NCBI GenBank assembly: GCA_046538945.1
Contig: JBKHHW010000077.1
Coordinates: 1-14,378 of the forward strand
Reading direction: 5' to 3'
Origin: JAEZKC01 sp046538945
GTDB lineage: Bacteria; Fibrobacterota; Chitinivibrionia; Chitinivibrionales; Chitinispirillaceae
Length of the DNA stretch: 14,378 bases
Each line of letters opens with the position of its first letter. The stretch's first letter is position 1. The position numbers and the translations under genes are program-made. This document shows positions 8,901 to 14,378 of the stretch, piece after piece. Below the pieces are notes generated by a model that worked only from the letters and a program-made list of their open reading frames with translations, was not told the origin of the DNA and searched no databases.

Positions 8901-10127
8901 TTTACTCCATTTGCATGGGATATCACAAAGAGAATGGTAAGATGGGCTATGAAAGAGGAGTTTGTGGAACCGGTCGCCATTCCGGAAGGAAACGTAGCCT
9001 TTGTCATACACGACCTTGATGAAAACGGAGTGGAACTGACATCTGCAGAGAGTTCAATGAGAGATACACTCCTCTCCATGGGTCAGAATAAAATCACCTA
9101 CGTCCCTTCCAGCAAAGTCGGGGTAACCGATTTCAGCCCGGCGCAATTTGTTCTCACCCATTTACCTGTTTATACGAAAGGCGGGCCCGACTCGCTTTTG
9201 AATGCCGGGGTCAGCACTCTGCTATTGGGGCAGGCGCTTTCATTTTTGCCGGGAACATGGAAATCTCAGAAAACAAGTGACTATCTGAAACCAAGCTATG
9301 CCGAAGCTTACTTGAGCGATTTTGTGGCTTACAACACTTATAAGTGTGCAACGGGCCTGCAGTACTATCCCCCGGAACCGGGGAACGCAATAGATGGCTG
9401 GACATTTCTGGGACGAGATGCTCCCGCGTCCTCGATGGGCCGACGTATCGCCTTCAGCACCGAACGGGAAAACGCCAGGGGCGCGGCTGTGGGCTATGCT
9501 CCGGAGGGCCTCACTCAGATCGGGTGGGACCTTTTCCGCTGCATGGTCAGGTGGGTCACAGATCAGCCGATCTCGATTGTGACTCCCCAGAACATGCAGA
9601 CGCTCAGTACCAGTTCTGTATATGCCATCGAATGGGATGCTCGTGAAAGTATCGATTCTGTTGTGATAGAATTCTCCTCCGATAACGGTTCCACCTTCCA
9701 AACAGTTGCTACTGTTCCCAACACGGGTAGCTTTGAATGGCAAACTCCGGATATAGTTTCCACAGCATGTGTTCTGAAGATAACTGACTATTCCGATCCG
9801 CTGAACAGTGCTCAAATTTCTTTTGCGCTCAGTTTGCCTGTGTCAACATCTTTCAATCGTCTGAATACTGAACTGACTTCAGTCGACTACAATTCGGGGA
9901 GGATAGAGTTCACCTATTCATTATCCCAAACATCATCTGTAGAAGCGAGTGTTTATTCACTCTCGGGAAAACGAGTCGGATATCTGCAAAAGAAGAATGT
10001 TGCACCGGGGGCGTACAGCGCTTCCCTTCAGCTGAATTCGATTGCAGGGGGACTATACATCATGGATACACGATTAGGGACCCTCAGGCAGAGGTCGCGG
10101 GTCGTTGTGACTGGGGCAACGAGGTAG
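5961..10127 (+). CDS. Secreted six-unit repeat protein with Kre9/KNH-like and T9SS-like C-terminal domains (paralogue 2)
   Basis: This 1388-residue paralogue of the preceding gene uses a GTG start. Its signal peptide spans residues 1-19 or so (MKANVILSVILLCMGFTQA, then Q). Units occupy 23-221, 222-413, 414-609, 610-808, 809-1011 and 1012-1203. The Kre9/KNH-like domain is at 1204-1293 (IDSVVIEFSSDNGSTF, NTGSFEWQTP, STACVLKITD). The T9SS-like domain is at 1294-1388 (YSLSGKRV, then GGLYIMDTRLG). Units keep the position-specific signatures of the other two proteins: PSGFAD in unit 1, WMSREMYDSL in unit 4, SKFRTGISDFS in unit 5, and LQYYPPEP with STERENARGAAVGY in unit 6. Unit 1 has lost the terminal arginine-tryptophan of its last helix (KRAVKKAL), and unit 3 starts with a shortened helix region (ALMYDERCVSDLL). 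The gene lies 38 nt after paralogue 1 and 42 nt before paralogue 3. The function is unknown; a surface or secreted role is inferred from export signals. Confidence 0.88.
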   Translation: MKANVILSVILLCMGFTQAQNSITMVIAGDDEVSSSQLTAAEKALHDTVTDMNIGSVALLCSSKVSGHDFSSSDLVIACDNIIPSGFADDLLQSGVNVIMLHRAVFSLGGQWQQAWSSRELYPLSSEDVLSGYGESVAYKVTIGNYYYTTGSFDNWRHPAVTGSHKSNRPLFVSQYSGVSGLAMGYDPSVLTAYGWDIFKRAVKKALGIPFTEPAVVPDGHTALVIQALDDTTPVLNANEQMLKDTLQTMGHSVYCVSSSRSEITDFSKAAMVAAGSDALGRGKADSLINHGTPVLLFGNALNSLAPCSTLTTYTLPELVVDSSVAFLEGYPVGGRYDCAKDTFWYCSPGWSTIATAHSRKTAFRTENSHARGAAIGYGPANMKPYGWEIGKRMIRWVQNQNVIDSLRVPSGDIAFVVQNSESALMYDERCVSDLLSTLGEDKITFVPSVQSNVTDYREAKMVIASRTVLSSGLPQQLIDAGISVVLFGDALRSIGGSWESNDQRNGLQVSNTETFMQGYLTYASYSLYNENTIYPLADPENWTPYAHQMIGTTKRNILFATEKGSAKGAAFGMIPDTYSDFGIDIIKRMLLWVLNREVVEPVTVPSGHIAFPIHDPDDQTPRLNSNDLGLSNFLDSMGHSQITYISTSRMAVSDVSDAKLIVVTDKWMSREMYDSLQAMGKNILVLGDGLYTFSPDNYLNYGTSVVISSPEEYFEGISRSLSIDCGKVNGLPLSSDNQLQNVTGTTERLNIEYNSAFYETKNNGRSAVFGLVPEITTTADGWEIVRRMIEWCLGEKFVSPREIKENSIGFVVSDPNDTTPVLNYIETMLRDTLVSMGYSDITYISKFRTGISDFSRTKLAVATEIVLGKQHLDSLLQSGTPAVMFYEGLYALPGEYHTYPYSSFQSLKILSPHQFLKGYSADLVYQACYGKKVYTESADSLMGKWNIMVCDSASSDILTTFSYEKNDTRGAAFGFSPDQFTPFAWDITKRMVRWAMKEEFVEPVAIPEGNVAFVIHDLDENGVELTSAESSMRDTLLSMGQNKITYVPSSKVGVTDFSPAQFVLTHLPVYTKGGPDSLLNAGVSTLLLGQALSFLPGTWKSQKTSDYLKPSYAEAYLSDFVAYNTYKCATGLQYYPPEPGNAIDGWTFLGRDAPASSMGRRIAFSTERENARGAAVGYAPEGLTQIGWDLFRCMVRWVTDQPISIVTPQNMQTLSTSSVYAIEWDARESIDSVVIEFSSDNGSTFQTVATVPNTGSFEWQTPDIVSTACVLKITDYSDPLNSAQISFALSLPVSTSFNRLNTELTSVDYNSGRIEFTYSLSQTSSVEASVYSLSGKRVGYLQKKNVAPGAYSASLQLNSIAGGLYIMDTRLGTLRQRSRVVVTGATR
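6027..9569 (+). repeat. Array of six coding repeats in paralogue 2
   Basis: The units lie at 6027-6623, 6624-7199, 7200-7787, 7788-8384, 8385-8993 and 8994-9569. Boundaries are set at the first beta-strand (ITMVI, TALVI, IAFVV, IAFPI, IGFVV, VAFVI), which follows a linker of the type EP..VP.G. Unit 3 ends FGIDIIKRMLLW and, like unit 3 of the other two proteins, lacks the tryptophan of GWD. Unit 5 reads FAWDITKRMVRW. Confidence 0.88.
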
Positions 10128-10157
10128 AATATGAAACTGGTAACCACTGTCCTTAAC

Positions 10158-10162
10158 AGGAG
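10158..10162 (+). promoter_or_regulatory. Ribosome binding site fixing the start at 10170
   Basis: AGGAG is placed 7 nt before ATG 10170, the same arrangement as for the first paralogue. An in-frame ATG at 10131 lies upstream with a poorer GAGG (10120-10123). It would add 13 residues (MKLVTTVLNRRTI) ahead of an otherwise normal signal peptide, so 10170 is preferred. Confidence 0.7.
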
Positions 10163-10169
10163 AACTATA

Positions 10170-13100
10170 ATGAAAGTCAGGTGTTTTGCATTGATGATGC
10201 TTCTGGCATTCCTCACTTTTTCGAATGCTCAGAGCACAATCACTTTTGTCATAGAAAGCAGTGATGATCAGGCACCGCTTCTGACCGCATCGGAACAGAT
10301 CCTGAGGGATACAATCGAGCAGATGGGTATCGGTAATATTGACTACCTCAGTTCCTACAAAAGCATCAGCTTCGATTTCAGCACTTCTAGTGTGGTGGTG
10401 GCGTGCGGTAATGTGTTTCCCAAGGGATGGGCAGATACTCTGCTTAACAGGGGAGTGAATCTAATTCTCTTCCACAACGCAGTTCACTGCATGGATGCCA
10501 CCTGGCGGACTGCGAATGTGCAGCGCTTCGCATTCAGCAGTTCCGATGCGTACCTGAGTGGATATGCAGTGGGACCCAGGTACGAGATTTCGACCGGAAG
10601 TACACTTAACAGTGCTTCGGCAATACCCGAATGGACAAGTCTGGTTGGAACCAGCTATAAGCCGCTCTTCTATTCACAGCGCGGAAGTGCCCGGGGAGGG
10701 GCGTTCTGCAAAGATTTCTCCAAACTCACCTGCTGGGGATGGGATATTGTTAAACGCATGATCAGGTGGGGGGTAGGGTCAGCTCCTGTAGAGCCCTCCG
10801 TTGCCCCTGCAAACAGTGTCGCCATGATCATCTACGATCTTGATGACAACACTCCTGTGCTCAATGATGAGGAACGTGTTCTCTCCGACTCCCTGAAATC
10901 TCTTGGCTACACTCCTTTTTATGTAAGTTCCTCGAAGGCGGGAGTGTCTGATTTCAGCGCATCCCGTTTTGTCATCTCCGGTTCAAATGCTCAAAGCTAC
11001 GGGTGTGCAGATTCATTCCTGAATGCAGGCACTAAGGCCATTTTTCTGGGACAGGCTGTCAAAGCGGTCGGGTTTTACAACAGCAATCCCGGTAAAACCG
11101 AAACACGGATTGACAGCTCTGCGGCTTTCTTTACCGGATATGCCCTTGATGCGGTTTACAGCTTTTCCGATACGACGTATACGGGTCCTGACTCCAAAAG
11201 TCCATGGGAACGGATAGGTTCTGCCTACACCAGCCCAACGCTGAATGTTGCGTATATGAAAGAGGTGGGGAATGTCCGCGGTGCGGCCGTGGGGTTGCGT
11301 CTCTCAGGCCTGACCGGGCTTGGCTGGGATGTGGTGAAGAAGGCTATCCGGTGGGTTGAGGATGGAACGGTGACCTCCGGAAGAACAGTTCCGGATAACA
11401 GCGTTGTAGTAGTGTTGCAGAGTCCCGATGCACATGATCCTGAGTTCCTTCCCGAAGAAGAGTATGTCGTTTCGCTCCTTGAGGAGCTTGGTGAAAAAGA
11501 GATAACTTACATAAGTTGCGCCGATGTGCAGGTGACAGATCTCACACCTGCCCGGGTTGTTATCTCACCGGCATCCGGTATCGGTAAAAATCGACCCGAT
11601 TCCCTCATTGATATCGGTACCAGTGTCGTTCTCATCGGTTCAGCAATCACTTCAATGGAAAGTACTTGGTATAAGAATGCGTCATCGGAAATGAATTTAT
11701 ACGTAAAGGGTTTGGGATTCATGAAGGGGTACACCGGCTTAAGATACAGTACTGGTGAAGGTGAATCCTTCAGGTTAAATTCGATTTACCCCTGGACCCA
11801 AGTGGCGACTTCACAACAATATGAATATCTGTATTATCGAACAGCAGAACAGGCACGCGGAGCGGCATTCGGTTTCTGTCCCGGAAACCTGAGTCCATTG
11901 TCCAGGGATGTGCTTCGGCGTATGGTGCGCTACGGGTTAGGTATGAGCCCTGCCCCTGCCGCGGCGGTTCCGAAAGGTCATCTGGCCTTTGTAAAATTAG
12001 GTATCGACAGCCTGGCAACCGATCTCGACACCACCGAAATCCTGCTCAGGGATTCCCTGATATCCATGGGGTACAGCGATATTACCTTTGTTCCTTCGTC
12101 CAGAGTCAATGTGACAGATTTCAGAAATGCCAAAACTGTTATAAACTGCAAATATTCGATGAATCATGCCGCGTTCGATTCTCTCAGTGCATCCGGAATA
12201 AATCTGGTAGCCCTGGGAGAAGGTATCGAAAGAGTCGGCATCCACTCTCCGGTCACAGCTCCTGTGCAGATAGACCAGGACATTCACTTCTTCAGAGGAA
12301 TAGGCAAGGAGATGAATTATTCTACCGGATCACCTGTTTTCTCTTACAGATATGCCGCTCCCTCACACTGGAATGTAATTGGTTCCACTGATGGGGAACC
12401 CTGCGCATTCAGTTTTGAGGAGCGCAACCGGGTCGCGGTGGTGGGGGTTGAACCAACCCACAGAACGAATGATTACGGATGGGAAATCATGAGGCGAACG
12501 GTGGCCTGGAGCGCGGGAGAACCTATCGTAAGCCCGGCAACGGTGGATCCGGGGAGTGTTGCCATGGTGATTAACCACCCCGACGACACTACGCCGGTAC
12601 TTGATTCGTCAGAATATTACTTTGTTCGCAACCTCGTTTCTCTCGGTTATGACAGTATCTCATTTATCAGCTCTTTTCGGGCCGAAATCACCGACTTGTC
12701 GGATGCTCTTTTGGTGGGTGCGGCAAAGAAGGCGATCAGTCAGGAGAAGCTGGATACACTTCTTACATCCGGTAAAGGGACGCTGTTCCTGGGGGAGGGT
12801 CTGTACAACATAGATGCCTCCTGGAGTAAAGTTACCAGTGCCAATTCTCTGCGCATTAAAGATCCTGCTGAATTCATGGAGGGGTATCCGGTGCAGGGAG
12901 TGTACCGCATGGCAAGCGGACCTGCTGTGTACACAACAAGTGATATACCTGACTGGACCTTTTTTGCCCACGACTCAGCTACCTCATCTCGTCACCAAAT
13001 ATTCTGTAATCATGTAAACGGAGCCAGAGGAGCGGCTCTCGGTTTTGATGCACAGGAACTGAACGCATTCGGGCAGGATGTAGTCGGCAGAATGGTACGG

Positions 13101-14282
13101 TGGGCAGTCGGGGACACTGTGGTAAAGCCGCTTTCCATCCCGCAGGGCGACGTGGCATTCATCATACACGATATGCGAGATACGGTGCCGTACTTCACAA
13201 CCGCCGAAAGAAAAATGAGAGATACTCTTACTAGCATGGGTATTGACAATATTACTTACCTACCGTCAACCCTGTTGGAAGTTGCTGATTTAGGCAAGGC
13301 AAGGCTTGCGGTTGCGGTCTCTACACGGCTTTCCAAAGACACTCCCGACTCTCTTGTGAACAACGGAACCAACCTTCTGCTTCTGGGCAGGGCTGCGGAG
13401 GCCATATCCGGCGATTGGAGAACCGCGCGCATGTCGAACAGTCTGGTGGTGGATCATGCCGTGGCATACCTTGATTCTCCTTTTGTGGCCAACAATTCCT
13501 ACAAATGCGCATCTGGCGGGCATGTGTATCCTTACAGCGCCAACACCCTTCCGGGTTGGACATCTCTTGGGCGGGATGCATCATCCACTACAACGGGCAG
13601 CAGAATAGCATTGAGTACAGAGCGGGGATATGCCCGAGCCGCGGCTCTGGGCTATCTGTCTGAAAACCTGAATTCCATGGGGTGGAATGTGGTCAAATCC
13701 ATGGTGACCTGGACTGCGGCACTTCCTGTTCTGGTTACCGCCCCGTCAAACGGAGAAATCATTCAGCCCGGGGCCGAATACGTTATCAGGTGGGAAGCGG
13801 GAAGCGGAATCGATTCGGTGCAGATACAGTTCTCTTCAGACAGCGGCAAGACCTGGGATATGTTGGCTCAGTCAGTTCCCAACAGTGGTCTTTTTGAGTG
13901 GACAGTCCCAAATATTTCATCTGTTAATTGCGTGGTGAAAGTTACCGATGTAAAAGATGAGGAAGCCACCGATGAGAGGCATTTCAGTATCAGAACTCCC
14001 GTAGATGTAAATGTCGGAAGAGCCGTATCGGTTACAGATTTCACCAATCTAAGATATTCCCATTCGGCATTGGATGTGAGCTATTCTTTAATCGAGGATG
14101 CTGAGGTTCAGGTGAATGTATACTCTCTTTCCGGCAGGCGGGTTCTTGGTTTTCAGCAGTATTCAGGCTCCGGAAAGCGTACCCTATCGCTCAAACTGAA
14201 GAAGCCCCTGTCCAAAGGTAAGTATTTAAGCGTGCTCAGATTGGGGGATGTAACTTTTGTGAAAAGTTTTGTTGTTTGGTGA
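10170..14282 (+). CDS. Secreted six-unit repeat protein with Kre9/KNH-like and T9SS-like C-terminal domains (paralogue 3)
   Basis: This 1370-residue paralogue is third in the likely operon. The signal peptide covers residues 1-20 (MKVRCFALMMLLAFLTFSNA, then Q). Units occupy 24-216, 217-411, 412-604, 605-796, 797-994 and 995-1186. The Kre9/KNH-like domain is at 1187-1277 (IDSVQIQFSSDSGKTW, NSGLFEWTVPNIS, VNCVVKVTD). The T9SS-like domain is at 1278-1370 (YSLSGRRV, then KGKYLSVLRLG), ending cleanly in KSFVVW; paralogues 1 and 2 carry a few extra residues there. Signatures shared by position include PKGWAD in unit 1, SMNHAAFDSL in unit 4, SSFRAEITDLS in unit 5, and GHVYPYS with STERGYARAAALGY in unit 6. 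Unit 3 is the most eroded: LSRD replaces GWD and RMVRY replaces RMIRW. There is no recognisable active site. The function is unknown; co-expression with its paralogues and a cell-surface or secreted location are inferred. Confidence 0.88.
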   Translation: MKVRCFALMMLLAFLTFSNAQSTITFVIESSDDQAPLLTASEQILRDTIEQMGIGNIDYLSSYKSISFDFSTSSVVVACGNVFPKGWADTLLNRGVNLILFHNAVHCMDATWRTANVQRFAFSSSDAYLSGYAVGPRYEISTGSTLNSASAIPEWTSLVGTSYKPLFYSQRGSARGGAFCKDFSKLTCWGWDIVKRMIRWGVGSAPVEPSVAPANSVAMIIYDLDDNTPVLNDEERVLSDSLKSLGYTPFYVSSSKAGVSDFSASRFVISGSNAQSYGCADSFLNAGTKAIFLGQAVKAVGFYNSNPGKTETRIDSSAAFFTGYALDAVYSFSDTTYTGPDSKSPWERIGSAYTSPTLNVAYMKEVGNVRGAAVGLRLSGLTGLGWDVVKKAIRWVEDGTVTSGRTVPDNSVVVVLQSPDAHDPEFLPEEEYVVSLLEELGEKEITYISCADVQVTDLTPARVVISPASGIGKNRPDSLIDIGTSVVLIGSAITSMESTWYKNASSEMNLYVKGLGFMKGYTGLRYSTGEGESFRLNSIYPWTQVATSQQYEYLYYRTAEQARGAAFGFCPGNLSPLSRDVLRRMVRYGLGMSPAPAAAVPKGHLAFVKLGIDSLATDLDTTEILLRDSLISMGYSDITFVPSSRVNVTDFRNAKTVINCKYSMNHAAFDSLSASGINLVALGEGIERVGIHSPVTAPVQIDQDIHFFRGIGKEMNYSTGSPVFSYRYAAPSHWNVIGSTDGEPCAFSFEERNRVAVVGVEPTHRTNDYGWEIMRRTVAWSAGEPIVSPATVDPGSVAMVINHPDDTTPVLDSSEYYFVRNLVSLGYDSISFISSFRAEITDLSDALLVGAAKKAISQEKLDTLLTSGKGTLFLGEGLYNIDASWSKVTSANSLRIKDPAEFMEGYPVQGVYRMASGPAVYTTSDIPDWTFFAHDSATSSRHQIFCNHVNGARGAALGFDAQELNAFGQDVVGRMVRWAVGDTVVKPLSIPQGDVAFIIHDMRDTVPYFTTAERKMRDTLTSMGIDNITYLPSTLLEVADLGKARLAVAVSTRLSKDTPDSLVNNGTNLLLLGRAAEAISGDWRTARMSNSLVVDHAVAYLDSPFVANNSYKCASGGHVYPYSANTLPGWTSLGRDASSTTTGSRIALSTERGYARAAALGYLSENLNSMGWNVVKSMVTWTAALPVLVTAPSNGEIIQPGAEYVIRWEAGSGIDSVQIQFSSDSGKTWDMLAQSVPNSGLFEWTVPNISSVNCVVKVTDVKDEEATDERHFSIRTPVDVNVGRAVSVTDFTNLRYSHSALDVSYSLIEDAEVQVNVYSLSGRRVLGFQQYSGSGKRTLSLKLKKPLSKGKYLSVLRLGDVTFVKSFVVW
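10239..13727 (+). repeat. Array of six coding repeats in paralogue 3
   Basis: The units lie at 10239-10817, 10818-11402, 11403-11981, 11982-12557, 12558-13151 and 13152-13727 (192-198 codons). First strands are ITFVI, VAMII, VVVVL, LAFVK, VAMVI and VAFII. The last helix is intact in units 1, 2 and 5 (KRMIRW, KKAIRW, GRMVRW) but altered in units 3 (RRMVRY), 4 (RRTVAW) and 6 (KSMVTW). Confidence 0.88.
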
Positions 14283-14378
14283 GGTGTTATTGGGAAACCG
14301 TTCAGTGAGGACCGGTTCCGGAAAATCCGGGAAAGATCACAACTTCGGAGCTCTTCCGTACGCCCTCCCTTCTGAGGA
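14283..14378. other. Tail without gene or clear terminator
   Basis: Two competing small hairpins are visible: AACCG 14296-14300 with CGGTT 14313-14317, and TTCCGGA 14316-14322 with TCCGGGAA 14326-14333, the second with a one-base bulge. Neither is followed by a T-tract, so a Rho-independent terminator is not supported. The window ends in GAGGA, which could precede another gene outside it. Confidence 0.35.

Noticed and set aside
9240..9815. 191-codon antisense frame within paralogue 2
   Set aside because: It lies wholly opposite a well-supported gene, has no recognisable domain and is explained by the codon use of the sense strand.
10131..10169. 13-residue extension of paralogue 3 from ATG 10131
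   Set aside because: ATG 10170 has the better ribosome binding site and gives a normal signal peptide, matching paralogue 1.
1768..14282. CRISPR array or short tandem DNA repeat explanation for the periodicity
   Set aside because: The period is about 580 nt, the repeats are coding and diverged at DNA level, and they show protein-level conservation.

Overview
The window suggests a member of the Fibrobacterota (Chitinispirillia/Chitinivibrionia-like) or a relative with a type IX secretion system. That reading rests on three exported giant proteins. Each ends in an Ig-like domain of the Kre9/KNH 'Ser-Thr-rich, GPI-anchored-like' type followed by a T9SS type A-like C-terminal sorting domain, a pairing I associate with that phylum. 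The taxonomic call is an inference; there is no rRNA or other marker gene here.

Layout. Positions 1-1383 hold a compact mobile-element module. A 331-residue HUH (Y1/IS200-like, REP-associated type) transposase lies on the minus strand at 283-1278. It is bracketed by two hairpins (18-61 and 1340-1383) with identical 12-bp arms and 20-nt loops. Positions 1384-1767 have no convincing gene and end in a plausible promoter and a clear ribosome binding site. Positions 1768-14282 are filled by three consecutive plus-strand genes (1384, 1388 and 1370 aa) separated by only 38 and 42 nt with no terminator between them, so they are probably one operon. The last 96 bases have no gene and no clear terminator, so the operon may continue.

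The three large genes are paralogues of one design: signal peptide, six successive units of about 190-200 residues, a Kre9/KNH-like domain, and a T9SS-like C-terminal domain. That gives 18 copies of the unit in 12.5 kb. Each unit reads like a Rossmann-type alpha/beta module resembling extracellular glutamine-amidotransferase-like/ThuA-like domains, with no obvious conserved catalytic Cys or His. Unit n of one protein resembles unit n of the other two more than it resembles its neighbours. The six-unit array therefore formed first and the whole gene was triplicated later. I infer a co-expressed set of secreted or surface-attached repeat proteins, possibly adhesive, scaffolding or ligand-binding. 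Their function is unknown, and they are the most notable content of the window.
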